NCBI RefSeq assembly: GCF_024437735.1
Contig: NZ_JANFQO010000012.1
Coordinates: forward strand, 1-64,000
DNA: 64,000 bases
From: Tahibacter harae
Lineage (GTDB): Bacteria; Pseudomonadota; Gammaproteobacteria; Xanthomonadales; Rhodanobacteraceae
Reading direction: 5' to 3'
Shown: positions 8,444 to 18,253 of the stretch, piece by piece
How positions within the stretch are numbered: the stretch's first letter is position 1
How the letters are laid out: each line of letters opens with the position of its first letter
Notes under the pieces: model-generated
What the model saw: the letters and a program-made list of their open reading frames with translations, nothing else
The model's database searches: none
Told to the model about the DNA's origin: nothing
Made by a program: the position numbers and the translations under genes

Positions 8444-9613
8444 TCAGTGCAGGCTGAGACCGGAATCCGGCACCGCGAGATCCGCCGCCGCCGCATCGAG
8501 CAGGATGCAGCCCAGCCGCTGCAGCGAAGGCGCCGCGCCATAGCGCGCGGCCAGCTGCGCCAGCGCCGTATCCAGCTGTGCCGGATCGACCGGCCAGGCC
8601 TGAGCCAGCAGCCGCGCCGCGGCCTGTACGCGCGGCTGGGCGACGCTGACCACGACCAGGCCCAGCCCACGCGCCTCGTGCGCATACAACTGCGCCGGTG
8701 GCAGCGCCGGATCGGCCTCGGCGATGGCCTGCAACGGCAGGCCGGCATAGCCCGCGTCATCCTCGAAACGCAGCGGCAGGCCGTGGGCGGCGAGCAGGGC
8801 GGCGCACTGGCGCAGCTCGAACAGCCAGCCCGCGTAGGCGTGCGCGCGTTCGGCCGCAGCCAGCGCATGGCCGTGGGCGGCGAGCCAGTCGGCATAGACC
8901 GGCAGCGCGCAATACACAGCGCCGTCGGCATAACGCAGGCTGCGTCCGCGCGAAGTCAGCGCGCTGCCGCCGCGCTCGGGCGAGAGCAGCGCCAGTTCAA
9001 GCATTTGCCACAAGGCGGAAAAGCCCGCATGTTCCATCTGTACGCACGTCAGTGCGCAGACATCGTGGCGGGTGAGGTAGCGCGCATGTTCCAGGCGCAT
9101 GCCCAGGGTGCGCATGAGGAAGTCGGCGGTGCGCGAACCGGCCTCGCCGCGGGCGACGAAATCGCGCTCCATGCGCTGGCCGAGCTGCTGCACCAGGGCC
9201 TCGGCGCCGCTGAGCATCCACGGCAGCAGCAGCATCGCGCCGCCGCCCAGGCCCGCTTCCGGCGCCAGCACCGGCGTGGGCATCGCCCCCGCATGACTGC
9301 CGAACGCGATCACGCGGCGCTCGCCGCTGTCCTGCAGGGCCGGATTGGGCTGGGACAGCTGGGCCAGCTCGGCGTACAGCGGCCAGCCCGGGCGCAGCAG
9401 CTGGGCGTGGTCGTAGAGCGCGCCGAGCACGATCAGGTCGACCGCCTCGGCGCCGGGGCCGGCGGGGCCGGCCGGCAGCAGGCGGGCCAGGTCGGCGGCG
9501 ATATGCGCGGCCAGTTCGGCCGCCTCGTCGCGGCTCAGGCTCAGGCGCGCCGGCGCGCCGCCTTGGGAAAGCTCCAGCGCAAGCACGCCGGGACTGTGCA
9601 GGATTTCGGTCAT
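8444..9613 (-). CDS. Conserved-looking protein of unknown function (389 residues)
   Basis: I do not recognise the family. The protein starts MTEILHSPGVLALELSQGG and has no signal peptide or transmembrane segment, so it is probably cytoplasmic. It is leucine/alanine-rich with a histidine/cysteine-containing centre (RHDVCALTCVQMEHAGFSAL) and a glycine-rich patch (EAGLGGGAMLLLPWMLSGAE). It is encoded divergently from an LpxL-like acyltransferase gene, with 87 bases between the two starts. A TACACT hexamer on this strand at 9660-9665 fits a promoter. The start is the ATG at 9613; the frame stays open upstream, but that part overlaps the neighbour and reads as a shadow. Base composition matches the surroundings. 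Confidence 0.65.
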   Translation of the reverse strand: MTEILHSPGVLALELSQGGAPARLSLSRDEAAELAAHIAADLARLLPAGPAGPGAEAVDLIVLGALYDHAQLLRPGWPLYAELAQLSQPNPALQDSGERRVIAFGSHAGAMPTPVLAPEAGLGGGAMLLLPWMLSGAEALVQQLGQRMERDFVARGEAGSRTADFLMRTLGMRLEHARYLTRHDVCALTCVQMEHAGFSALWQMLELALLSPERGGSALTSRGRSLRYADGAVYCALPVYADWLAAHGHALAAAERAHAYAGWLFELRQCAALLAAHGLPLRFEDDAGYAGLPLQAIAEADPALPPAQLYAHEARGLGLVVVSVAQPRVQAAARLLAQAWPVDPAQLDTALAQLAARYGAAPSLQRLGCILLDAAAADLAVPDSGLSLH

Positions 9614-9659
9614 GGAATCAGGCTGTTCGCCGGCGGAAGGCGTGCGCGGAGGGCCGGCG

Positions 9660-9665
9660 AGTGTA
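9660..9665 (-). promoter_or_regulatory. -10-like box for the 8444-9613 gene
   Basis: TACACT on the minus strand, 46 bases before the ATG at 9613. No good -35 hexamer is visible at 16-18 bases. Confidence 0.3.
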
Positions 9666-9700
9666 GCATTCGCGTTCCGCCGCCCATTGCCGCAGGTTTC

Positions 9701-10630
9701 GTGATCGCCAGGCTTCGCACCCAGATTTCCGATGCCTGGCAATACTTCCTGGCGCCGGCGCTGGCGGCCCTGCTGCCCTGGCGCCTGGGCTACCGCTGGC
9801 TGCGCTGGCTGAGCCGGCGCGAAGGCGGCGCCTTCGACGAGCCGGCCCGGGCTGCGGTCGCGGTCGCGCCGCAGCACCTGGAACTGGCCGATACCGCCGC
9901 GTTCGCCGCGAACGTGCGCCTGAACTGCCTGCTGGACGTAGCCGACCTGTATCTGTCGCTGCGCCGGCCGCGCCTCGGCGCCCTCCCATGGCATGTGCAG
10001 CAGGTCGGGCAGTGGCCCCGCGACACCAACTTCGTCGCCGCCAGCTTCCACCACGGCAACGGCCACTGGGTGTTCAAGAGCCTGGCCCGCGCCGGCTTCA
10101 ATTCCACCTTCATTTCCGCGCGCTGGCAGCGCGCCGACTACGCCGGCGTGCCGCTGCGCTACTGGTACGGCCGCCTGCGCGGCGCGGATATCGAACGCCT
10201 GGGCGGCCGCCCGGTGGTGTTCCGCCCGCGCGCCCGCGCGCAGCTGGCCCAGGTGCTGGCCGAGCGCGCCGTCGTGGTCAGCCTGTTCGACATCCCGCCG
10301 CGGCTGGCGCCGCGCGGCCAGCGCCCGGTGCGGCTGCTGGACCGCGACGTGTGCTTTCCTGACGGCGCGCTGGAACTGGCCCGGGCCGCCGGCCTGCCGG
10401 TAGTGCCGTACTGGATGGAATTCGACCTGGCCAGCGGCGTGCGCCGCCTGGTCATAGGCCAGCCGCTGGACCCGGCCGATCCGGCCACCCTGCAGGCCCT
10501 GGCCGATGTGCTGGACCGCGCCCTGCGCCAGACGCCTTCGGCCTGGTTCTTCTGGCCCGAGTGGCCGCGCTGGCTGCAAGACGCCCCCGCCGCACTGCAA
10601 CAAGCCGCCGCACCCGGCGACGACGAGTAA
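9701..10630 (+). CDS. LpxL/HtrB-family acyltransferase
   Basis: A 309-residue member of the lysophospholipid/lipid A acyltransferase superfamily. These enzymes transfer an acyl chain from acyl-ACP at the inner-membrane cytoplasmic face. N-terminal hydrophobic residues (about 12-35) would anchor it. The central SFHHGNGHWVFKSL occupies the place of the HxGNW-E catalytic motif, and VVVSLFDIPPRL, VPYWMEF and WFFWPEWPRW are later family blocks. In this copy the usual acidic partner of the catalytic His (HX4D/E) is not obvious: the spacing gives His or Trp. I chose the GTG at 9701 because GCAGG lies five bases upstream. The acceptor may be lipid A or another lipid. Confidence 0.8.
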   Translation: MIARLRTQISDAWQYFLAPALAALLPWRLGYRWLRWLSRREGGAFDEPARAAVAVAPQHLELADTAAFAANVRLNCLLDVADLYLSLRRPRLGALPWHVQQVGQWPRDTNFVAASFHHGNGHWVFKSLARAGFNSTFISARWQRADYAGVPLRYWYGRLRGADIERLGGRPVVFRPRARAQLAQVLAERAVVVSLFDIPPRLAPRGQRPVRLLDRDVCFPDGALELARAAGLPVVPYWMEFDLASGVRRLVIGQPLDPADPATLQALADVLDRALRQTPSAWFFWPEWPRWLQDAPAALQQAAAPGDDE

Positions 10631-10664
10631 GCCGCCGGCCTCCATACGCCCCGGCTCCGACCCT

Positions 10665-10712
10665 GCGGATCCCGAATCCCACTGCCGAATCCGGGCCCCG
10701 AGCCCAGTTGTC
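10665..10712. repeat. Short cgaatccc-type repeat cluster
   Basis: gatcccgaatcccactgccg followed by aatccgggccccgagccc lies between the acyltransferase stop and the indolepyruvate oxidoreductase gene. The 14-mer cccgaatcccactg (10671-10684) recurs exactly inside the gene at 28683-30302. Confidence 0.6.
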
Positions 10713-10791
10713 CGGACCTGCCCCACTCATGGCACCATGCCGCGGCAGTTAAACTTTGCGATTCCCCACGCTCGCCCAACGGGTTCTGCCC

Positions 10792-13700
10792 ATGTCCGTG
10801 CCAGCCATACAGCCAGCCGCCGCGATCGACCGCGACTACAGCCTCGAACACAAGTACACACGTAGCGAAGGCCGCATCTATCTCTCCGGCGTACAGGCCC
10901 TGGTGCGCCTGCCGCTGATGCAGCAGATGCGCGACCGCGCTGCCGGCCTGAATACCGCCGGCTTCATTTCCGGCTACCGCGGCTCGCCGCTGGGCGGCTT
11001 CGACCTGGAGCTGTGGAAGGCGAAGAAGCACCTGAAGTCGTCCAACATCGAATTCACGCCGGGCCTGAACGAGGATCTGGGCGCGACCATGGTGTGGGGC
11101 TCGCAGCAGGCCAACCTGTTCCCAGGCGCGAAATACGACGGCGTGTTCGCCATGTGGTACGGCAAGGGCCCGGGCGTGGACCGCTGCGGCGACGTGTTCA
11201 AGCACGGCAACGCCGCCGGCACCTCCAGGCACGGCGGCGTGCTGGCCCTGGCCGCCGACGACCACGCCTGCCGTTCCTCCACATTGCCGCATGGTTCCGA
11301 ACTGGAATTTGTATCGGCGATGATGCCGGTGCTCAATCCCGCCGGCGTGCAGGACATTCTCGACATGGGCATGCTGGGCTGGGCCATGTCCCGCTTCACC
11401 GGGCGCTGGGTCGGCTTCAAGACCATCGCCGAGACGGTGGAATCCTCGGCCTCGGTCAACGTCAATCCGCACCAGCTCGATATCGTCATCCCCGAGGATT
11501 TCATCCTGCCCGCGGGCGGCCTCAGCATCCGCTGGCCGGATCCGCCGCTGGAACAGGAAATGCGCCTGCACCAGTACGCCGTGCAGGCCGCCGTGGCCTT
11601 CGCCCGCGCCAACCGCATCGACCGCACCGTGATGGATTCGCCCAAGGCGCGCCTGGGCATTGTCACCACCGGCAAGAGTTATCTCGACGTGCTGCAGGCG
11701 CTGGAATACCTGGGCATAGGCGAGCGCGAGGCGGCCGATATCGGCCTGCGCGTGTACAAGGTCGGCATGACCTGGCCGCTGGAGCCCATCGGCATCCGCG
11801 AATTCGCCCGCGGCCTCGAAGACATCATCGTGGTCGAGGAAAAGCGCTCCTTCATCGAATCGCAGATGAAGGAACACATGTACAACTGGGATCATCACAC
11901 GCGGCCTTCCATCGTCGGCAAGTACGATGAGGAGGACAACTGGATCCTGCCGTCGACGAATGAACTGACGCCGGCGCGCATCGCCCGCGTCATCGCCAAG
12001 CGGCTCGCGCGCTTCTTCACCTCGGAAACCATCGAGAACCGCCTCGCCTTCCTCGCCGCCAAGGAAAAGGAACTGGCCCTGCCGCGCGCCAGCTTCCCCC
12101 GCGCCGCGCACTACTGCTCGGGCTGTCCGCACAACACCTCCACCGTGGTGCCGGAAGGCTCGCGCGGCCTGGGCGGCATCGGTTGCCACTACATGGTGAC
12201 CTGGATGGACCGCCGCACCGAAACCTTCACCCAAATGGGCGGCGAAGGCACCACCTGGTGCGGCCAGGCGCCGTTCACCGAGACCAGGCACGTCTTCCAG
12301 AATCTCGGCGACGGCACCTATTTCCATTCCGGCTCGCTGGCCATACGCCAGGCCATCGCGGCCAAGGTCAACATCACCTACAAGATCCTCTACAACGATG
12401 CCGTGGCCATGACCGGCGGCCAGCCGGTGGACGGCACGCTGACCGTGCCCGACATCGCGCACCAGGTGCGCGCCGAAGGCGTGAAGACCATCGTGCTGCT
12501 GTCCGACGACATCGCCAAGTGGACGCGGCCGGAGATCTTCCCCGAGGGCGTGGAATTCCTCGACCGCAGCGAGCTGGACGCGGTGCAGAAACGCCTGCGC
12601 GAGACGCCCGGCGTCACCGTCATCATCTACGACCAGACCTGCGCCACCGAGAAGCGCCGCCGGCGCAAGCGCGGCAAGATGGAAGATCCGAAGAAGCGCG
12701 TCTTCATCAACACCCAGGTGTGCGAAGGCTGCGGCGACTGCGGCAAGAAGTCGTTCTGCGTCTCGGTGCTGCCCAAGGAAACCGAGTTCGGGCGCAAGCG
12801 CGAGATCGACCAGAGCAACTGCAACAAGGACTATTCCTGCGTGAAGGGCTTCTGCCCCAGCTTCGTCACCGTGCACGGCGGCGGGCTGAAGAAGCGCAAG
12901 GGCGTGGGCAAGGTCGACTTCGACGCGCTGCCGCAGCCGACCTTCGCCAGCGATCTGGCGCAGCCGTGGAACATCCTCGTCACCGGCATCGGCGGCACCG
13001 GCGTAGTCACCATCGGCGCCCTCGTCGGCATGGCCGCCCATCTCGAAGGCAAGGGCGCGACCGTGCTGGACCAGACCGGCCTGGCGCAGAAGGGCGGCGC
13101 GGTCACTTGCCACCTGCGCATCGCGCGCGCGCCGGCCGATATCCACGCCGTGCGCATCGCCGCGGGCGAGGCCGACCTGGTGCTGGGCTGCGACATGGTC
13201 GTGGTCAACGACTACTGGGCGCTGTCCAAGATCCGCGCCGGTCGCACGCATGCGGTGCTGAACACCTACGAAGCCATGCCCGGCACCTTCACCACGCGCC
13301 CGGACATGCAGTTCCCGTCGGCCCAGATCATAGACGCGGTCAAGATCGCGCTCGGCGCCGAGGCGCCCGAACTGGTCGACGCCACGGGCCTCGCCACCAC
13401 CCTGCTCGGCGACTCCATCATGGGCAACCTGTTCATGCTGGGCTACGCCTGGCAGAAGGGCTGGGTGCCGCTGAGCCTGGATGCGCTGATCCGCGCCATC
13501 GAACTCAACGGCGCGGCGATCGAACAGAACCGCGCCGCGTTCAACTGGGGCCGCCTGGCCGCGCACGATGCCAAGGCCGTGCTCGCCGCCGCCGGCAAGG
13601 ACGACAGCCAGCCCGGAGTGCCTGATGCACTGGCCCTGGGCGGCGACAGCCTGCTCGACGACCGCAAGATCTCGCCTGACCTGGACACCGTCATCGCCCG

Positions 13701-14337
13701 CCGCGTCGCCTTCCTGACCGAATACCAGGATGCGGCCTACGCGCAGAAATACCGCGCCCTGGTCGACAAGGTGCGCGCCGCCGAGACGGCCCAGGCCGCC
13801 GGCAGCCACGCCCTGACCGAGGCCGTGGCGCGCTACGCCTTCAAGCTCATGGCCTACAAGGACGAGTACGAAGTCGCCCGCCTCTACACCCGGCCGCAGT
13901 TCCTGCAGCAGATCGCCGAGACCTTCGACGGCGACTACAAGCTGCACTTCCACCTGGCCCCGCCGCTGCTGGCGCGGCGCGACAGCGAAGGCCATCTGGT
14001 CAAGCGTGAATACGGTTCCTGGATGCTGGGTGCGTTCAAGCTGCTGGCCAAGTTCAAGGGCCTGCGCGGCGGCGCGCTGGATATCTTCGGCAAGACCGCC
14101 GAGCGGCGCATGGAACGGCAATGGATCGCCGACTACTTCGCCGCCGTCGACGAACTGCTGCGCACGCTGAACGCGGACAACCGCAGCCTCGCCGTCGACA
14201 TCGCCAGCGTGCCCGAGCAGATCCGCGGCTACGGCCACGTCAAGGAAGCGCACGAGGCCAAGGCCAGGGAGCACTGGAACGCGTTGCTGGCGACCTGGCG
14301 CAATCCCAAGGCCGTGGCGGTCAAGCTGGTCGCCTGA
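10792..14337 (+). CDS. Indolepyruvate ferredoxin oxidoreductase, fused alpha/gamma-type
   Basis: A 1181-residue cytoplasmic enzyme that oxidatively decarboxylates aryl-pyruvates from aromatic amino-acid breakdown to acyl-CoA with reduction of ferredoxin. An N-terminal pyrimidine-binding part (about 30-430, with GYRGSPLGGFDLELWKAKKH) is followed by a thiamine-diphosphate domain (about 440-640; CSGCPHNTSTVVPEG, MGGEGTTWCGQAPFT, ILYNDAVAMTGGQPVDG). Next comes a cysteine-rich Fe-S segment (about 640-700; CEGCGDCGKKSFCVSVLP and CVKGFCPSF), and then the gamma-type domain (about 720-930; GIGGTGVVTIGALVGMAAHL). The fused single chain is usual in proteobacteria. I start at ATG 10792 (MSVPAIQP); an upstream GTG/ATG would add 12 residues of unlikely sequence. 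Confidence 0.93.
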   Translation: MSVPAIQPAAAIDRDYSLEHKYTRSEGRIYLSGVQALVRLPLMQQMRDRAAGLNTAGFISGYRGSPLGGFDLELWKAKKHLKSSNIEFTPGLNEDLGATMVWGSQQANLFPGAKYDGVFAMWYGKGPGVDRCGDVFKHGNAAGTSRHGGVLALAADDHACRSSTLPHGSELEFVSAMMPVLNPAGVQDILDMGMLGWAMSRFTGRWVGFKTIAETVESSASVNVNPHQLDIVIPEDFILPAGGLSIRWPDPPLEQEMRLHQYAVQAAVAFARANRIDRTVMDSPKARLGIVTTGKSYLDVLQALEYLGIGEREAADIGLRVYKVGMTWPLEPIGIREFARGLEDIIVVEEKRSFIESQMKEHMYNWDHHTRPSIVGKYDEEDNWILPSTNELTPARIARVIAKRLARFFTSETIENRLAFLAAKEKELALPRASFPRAAHYCSGCPHNTSTVVPEGSRGLGGIGCHYMVTWMDRRTETFTQMGGEGTTWCGQAPFTETRHVFQNLGDGTYFHSGSLAIRQAIAAKVNITYKILYNDAVAMTGGQPVDGTLTVPDIAHQVRAEGVKTIVLLSDDIAKWTRPEIFPEGVEFLDRSELDAVQKRLRETPGVTVIIYDQTCATEKRRRRKRGKMEDPKKRVFINTQVCEGCGDCGKKSFCVSVLPKETEFGRKREIDQSNCNKDYSCVKGFCPSFVTVHGGGLKKRKGVGKVDFDALPQPTFASDLAQPWNILVTGIGGTGVVTIGALVGMAAHLEGKGATVLDQTGLAQKGGAVTCHLRIARAPADIHAVRIAAGEADLVLGCDMVVVNDYWALSKIRAGRTHAVLNTYEAMPGTFTTRPDMQFPSAQIIDAVKIALGAEAPELVDATGLATTLLGDSIMGNLFMLGYAWQKGWVPLSLDALIRAIELNGAAIEQNRAAFNWGRLAAHDAKAVLAAAGKDDSQPGVPDALALGGDSLLDDRKISPDLDTVIARRVAFLTEYQDAAYAQKYRALVDKVRAAETAQAAGSHALTEAVARYAFKLMAYKDEYEVARLYTRPQFLQQIAETFDGDYKLHFHLAPPLLARRDSEGHLVKREYGSWMLGAFKLLAKFKGLRGGALDIFGKTAERRMERQWIADYFAAVDELLRTLNADNRSLAVDIASVPEQIRGYGHVKEAHEAKAREHWNALLATWRNPKAVAVKLVA

Positions 14338-14351
14338 GCCGCGTGTCGATC

Positions 14352-14379
14352 CGCCCGCACGGCGCGCGCCGTGCGGGCG
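14352..14379. terminator. Perfect 28-base palindrome downstream of the oxidoreductase gene
   Basis: CGCCCGCACGGC (14352-14363), GCGC, then GCCGTGCGGGCG (14368-14379), 15 bases after the stop. A very stable hairpin but without a T-run. It may act as a Rho-assisted terminator or mRNA 3-prime stabiliser. Confidence 0.5.
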
Positions 14380-14808
14380 CAAGAACGCAAGCGCTCCGCC
14401 GCCGCGCGCTGCGAACGTGAGGCCGTCGCAGCAGACCGCTGCGTCCGCGCAGCACTTACACACCTCGATCCGCACCCGGCTTTGTGGCAATTGCGCTTTA
14501 TCCGGCGCGTGGATTTGTCTACCGGGCCGGCGCGGAAGATCGCCGGTCCGCTGCGGCCCCGCCGGACACCAGCCGAGGCGAAGCCTGCGGGCCAGATGCC
14601 AGCCGCCGCCCGCGGCCGCAGCTCCGCCTGCATTCAGCCCGCCCACATCGCACCACCGCTTCGGACGAGCAACGCATTCATCTCCGGCGCCGGCGGCGGC
14701 GCGCCAATCCGCATCCGCTCCGGCGGCTAGCTTCCTGCCTGGCGATTGAGGGCATAATCGGCGTTTAGCTGTCACGCCGAAGCGTGGGGTTAGTTCTCCG
14801 GGAGACCC
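14380..14808. other. Intergenic region upstream of the SNF2 helicase gene
   Basis: About 430 bases. Open frames here look like GC-rich shadows with no recognisable protein. I see the palindrome at its left end and a CATAAT (14753-14758) 50 bases before the helicase ATG as a possible -10, and nothing else. Confidence 0.4.
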
Positions 14809-17800
14809 ATGGATAGGTCGCATTTTGTCCAGCTGCTGGCGCGAGCCGATCTCGATGCGCTGTTCAGCGTGCACACGCTGAGCCGGGGTTCCGACTACGT
14901 CGACAGCGGCCGTGTGCTGGACAAGACCTACAAGGCCGAAGGCGCCGCCGGCGTGCTGCTGGGCCGGGTGCAGGGCAATGCCCCGCAGCCGTACAGCTGC
15001 GGCATCCGCCTGGTGCCGCGCGGCCGCCGCGCCGAGGTCGACACCTTCTGCAGCTGCCCGGTCGGCGGCTACTGCAAGCACGTTGCGGCGATGATGCTGG
15101 AAGCCATGGGCGAGGAAGACTGGCCCGAGGACGAGGACGACGACGCCTTCGTCCTCAGCCCGCCGCCGTCGCCGGCCCAGGCCAAGCCCGATCTGCGCCC
15201 GTGGGAGCAGTGGCTGTCCAGCCTGAACCTGCCGGCCACGCCCAGCAGCGGCCCGGCCGAGGCGCGCGTACTGGGCTTCCTGTTCGAGACCGCCTCCGGC
15301 GCGCCGGCCGGCCTCTGCGCCCAGGCGGTGTGGTTCCGCCACGGCAAGCGCGGCGGCCTGGTCTCGCCGCGGCCGGTGCAGCCGGCGCAGGGGCGCGGCG
15401 ATCCCTGGGTCGGGCTTTCGCCGGATGAATTCCAGCGCATCGCCGAACTGCGCATGGCCCAGGCCGAATACCTGCGCAACGGCAGCTGGCAGCGGCTGGC
15501 CTCGCCGCGCCACGAAGCCTGGCTCAACGATGTGCTGGCGCATACGCCCTGCTATTTCGGCAAGCCCGGCAGCGCCGCGCTCAAGCTGGGCCCGCGCCGC
15601 GAAGTGGAATGGACCTGGCAGACCCACGGCGACGGCACCCAGCACATGGCGCCGCGCATCTGCGAGGCCAGCGCCGCGACCCAGCTGCTGCGCATCGCCG
15701 GGCTGTGGTACTGGGATCCGCAGAGCAACGAGATAGGCCCGGTCGAGGGCGACGTCGGCATGGCCGAACGCCTGCTGCGCGCGCCCTCGGTGCAGCCCGA
15801 ACAGGCGCCGCTGCTGCGCGAACGCTGGAAGAACACCCAGTCCCTGGCCGCCCTGCCCATGCCGGCCGATCACGGCGAGATCGAGGTGATCCAGGCCGCG
15901 CCCACGCCGGTGCTGCGCCTGGGCACGCTCAAGGCGCGCCAGCCCGGCCGCGCCGGCAGCTACGTCGCCGGCTGCCTGCACATGAGCTTCGACTACGCCG
16001 GCCAGCGCCTGGAATACGGCAGCGCGACCCAGCGCGAACGCCGCCTGGTCGACGGCCGCATCATCGACATACGCCGCGACCGCAGCGCCGAGATCGCGGC
16101 CTGCGAGCGGCTGGACCGGCACAAGCTGGTCGAAGTCGGCGACGTGGCCTATGCCCACGGCATCAGCCTGCCCAACCTGTATTCCGGCACCTTCGTGCTG
16201 GAGCGCGGGCGCAACGAACTCGCCCCACCGGACCACCTGCTGGCCCTGGCGCTGCGCCTGCAGGCCGACGGCTTCCAGCTCGAATTCGACGCCGGTTCGC
16301 CGGTGGAGATCCTGCCCGCGCCCGAAGCCTGGCACGCGGAGGTCAACGACAGCGGCAACGCCTGGTTCGATCTTTCGCTGGGCATAGACGTGGCCGGCGA
16401 GCGCGTCGACCTGCTGCCGATACTGCAGCGCGCGCTGACCGATCCGTCCTTCCCGCTGACGCCGCCGGCCAAGGAAGCCGCCGACGCGGTCTGGCTGGCG
16501 CCGGTGGACGAGCGCCGCCGCGTGCCGCTGCCGGTGGCGCGCGTGCGCGCGCTGATCGCGCCGCTGCTGGAATGGCTGGAGCAGGGCAATGCCCGCGGCA
16601 GCCTGCAGCTGCGCCGCGCCCAGGCCGAAGTGGTGGAAGAACTCTCCCACGGCGCCGCCGCCCTGCCCTGGCGCGGCGCCAACCGCCTCAAGGACATGCT
16701 GGCCCAGCTGCGCGCCGAGCGCGCACCGGTCAGCGAACCCGAAGGCTTCGGCGCCACCCTGCGCCCGTACCAGCGCGACGGCCTGGCCTGGCTGGAATTC
16801 CTCGGCCGCGCCAATCTCGGCGGCATCCTGGCCGACGACATGGGCCTGGGCAAGACGGTGCAGGTACTGGCCCACCTCGAAGCCATGCGCCAGCGCGGCG
16901 AACTGGACCAGCCGGCCCTGGTGGTGGCGCCGACCAGCCTGGTGTGGAACTGGCGCGCCGAAGCGCGTCGCTTCGCGCCCGGCCTCAAGGTGCTGATTCT
17001 GCACGGTGCCGCGCGCGACGCGAATTTCGCCGCGATTCCCGAACACCACCTCGTCATCACCACCTATCCGCTGCTGGCGCGCGACCGCGAGATCCTGGTC
17101 GAACAGCGCTTCGCCCTGGTCATCCTCGACGAAGCCCAGGCGATCAAGAACGCGCGTACCCAGGCCGCCAAGGTGGTGCGCGAACTGGACGCGCGCCGGC
17201 GCCTGGCCATGACCGGCACGCCGCTGGAAAACCACCTGGGGGAACTCTGGGCGCAGTTCGACGCGGTCGAACCCGGCCTGCTCGGCGACGAGCGCTCCTT
17301 CGTGCGCCACTACCGCACGCCGATCGAGAAACACGGCGACGCCGAGCGCCAGCTCAAGCTGCACAAGCGCATCGCCGCGCTGATGCTGCGCCGGCGCAAG
17401 GAAGACGTGCTGATCGAGCTGCCGCCCAAGACCGTGATCGAACGCGGCGTGGAGCTGGCCGGCAAGCAGCGCGAACTGTACGAATCCCTGCGCCTGGCCC
17501 AGCACGAGCGCGTGCGCGAGGCCATCCGCGAACGCGGCCTGGCCCAGTCCGGCATCGTCGTGCTCGACGCCCTGCTCAAGCTGCGCCAGGTCTGCTGCGA
17601 TCCGCGCCTGGTCAAGCTCGAACGCGCGCGCAAGGCGCCCGAATCGGCCAAGCTGGACCTGCTGCTGGACCTGCTGCGCGAACTCGTCGCCGAAGGCCGC
17701 CACGTGCTGGTGTTCTCCCAGTTCGCCGAGATGCTGGAACTGATCGAAAAGGCCTTGGCGGAGGAGTCCATTCCCTATCAGACCCTGACCGGCCAGACCC

Positions 17801-18162
17801 GCAACCGCGCCGAACTGGTCGAGGATTTCCAGAGCGGCCGCGTGCCGGTGTTCCTCATCAGCCTCAAGGCCGGCGGCGTGGGCCTGAACCTGACCATGGC
17901 CGACACCGTCATCCACTACGATCCCTGGTGGAATCCCGCCGTCGAAGCCCAGGCCACCGACCGCGCCCACCGCATCGGCCAGGAAAAGCCGGTATTCGTA
18001 TACAAGTTGATCTGCAGCGGGACCGTCGAGGAAAAGATCCAGGAGATGCAGCAGCGCAAGGCGGATCTCGCCCGCGCGGTGCTGGAAGGCGGGACTACGC
18101 AGGCGCTGCGGTTTGACGAGAGCGACCTGGCGGAGCTGTTCGGGATCGACGGCGAGAAGTGA
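14809..18162 (+). CDS. SWIM zinc-finger SNF2-family ATP-dependent helicase
   Basis: A 1117-residue SWI2/SNF2-type DNA translocase. The SWIM zinc finger is at about residues 79-91 ([20 protein letters not shown] then C-K-H). A long middle region of unknown role follows. The SNF2 ATPase core has motif [19 protein letters not shown] (about 674), motif [14 protein letters not shown] (about 773), motif [21 protein letters not shown], and the C-terminal helicase lobe with [19 protein letters not shown] and DRAHRIGQ (about 1050). Such proteins remodel or strip protein-DNA complexes; the SWIM finger may bind DNA or protein. ATG 14809 has a GGAG about 8 bases upstream. Confidence 0.95.
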   Translation: MDRSHFVQLLARADLDALFSVHTLSRGSDYVDSGRVLDKTYKAEGAAGVLLGRVQGNAPQPYSCGIRLVPRGRRAEVDTFCSCPVGGYCKHVAAMMLEAMGEEDWPEDEDDDAFVLSPPPSPAQAKPDLRPWEQWLSSLNLPATPSSGPAEARVLGFLFETASGAPAGLCAQAVWFRHGKRGGLVSPRPVQPAQGRGDPWVGLSPDEFQRIAELRMAQAEYLRNGSWQRLASPRHEAWLNDVLAHTPCYFGKPGSAALKLGPRREVEWTWQTHGDGTQHMAPRICEASAATQLLRIAGLWYWDPQSNEIGPVEGDVGMAERLLRAPSVQPEQAPLLRERWKNTQSLAALPMPADHGEIEVIQAAPTPVLRLGTLKARQPGRAGSYVAGCLHMSFDYAGQRLEYGSATQRERRLVDGRIIDIRRDRSAEIAACERLDRHKLVEVGDVAYAHGISLPNLYSGTFVLERGRNELAPPDHLLALALRLQADGFQLEFDAGSPVEILPAPEAWHAEVNDSGNAWFDLSLGIDVAGERVDLLPILQRALTDPSFPLTPPAKEAADAVWLAPVDERRRVPLPVARVRALIAPLLEWLEQGNARGSLQLRRAQAEVVEELSHGAAALPWRGANRLKDMLAQLRAERAPVSEPEGFGATLRPYQRDGLAWLEFLGRANLGGILADDMGLGKTVQVLAHLEAMRQRGELDQPALVVAPTSLVWNWRAEARRFAPGLKVLILHGAARDANFAAIPEHHLVITTYPLLARDREILVEQRFALVILDEAQAIKNARTQAAKVVRELDARRRLAMTGTPLENHLGELWAQFDAVEPGLLGDERSFVRHYRTPIEKHGDAERQLKLHKRIAALMLRRRKEDVLIELPPKTVIERGVELAGKQRELYESLRLAQHERVREAIRERGLAQSGIVVLDALLKLRQVCCDPRLVKLERARKAPESAKLDLLLDLLRELVAEGRHVLVFSQFAEMLELIEKALAEESIPYQTLTGQTRNRAELVEDFQSGRVPVFLISLKAGGVGLNLTMADTVIHYDPWWNPAVEAQATDRAHRIGQEKPVFVYKLICSGTVEEKIQEMQQRKADLARAVLEGGTTQALRFDESDLAELFGIDGEK

Positions 18163-18253
18163 GCGGCCCGCCGCGACGTTTCAATACACGTCGTGGACGA
18201 AGGTTGCACCCAGCGAAGCCAGCCGCCGCACCGGGAACGGACGTCCCGCACCC

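Noticed and set aside
14371-14768. Several overlapping open frames before the SNF2 gene
   Set aside because: All three plus-strand frames are open here because of high GC; none has a start signal or recognisable sequence.
10159-17970. A very long open minus-strand frame (about 2600 codons) opposite the oxidoreductase and SNF2 helicase genes
   Set aside because: It mirrors the codon-position GC bias of the two well-supported plus-strand genes, is rich in His/Gln/Ala/Gly without any recognisable domain, and covers several genes.
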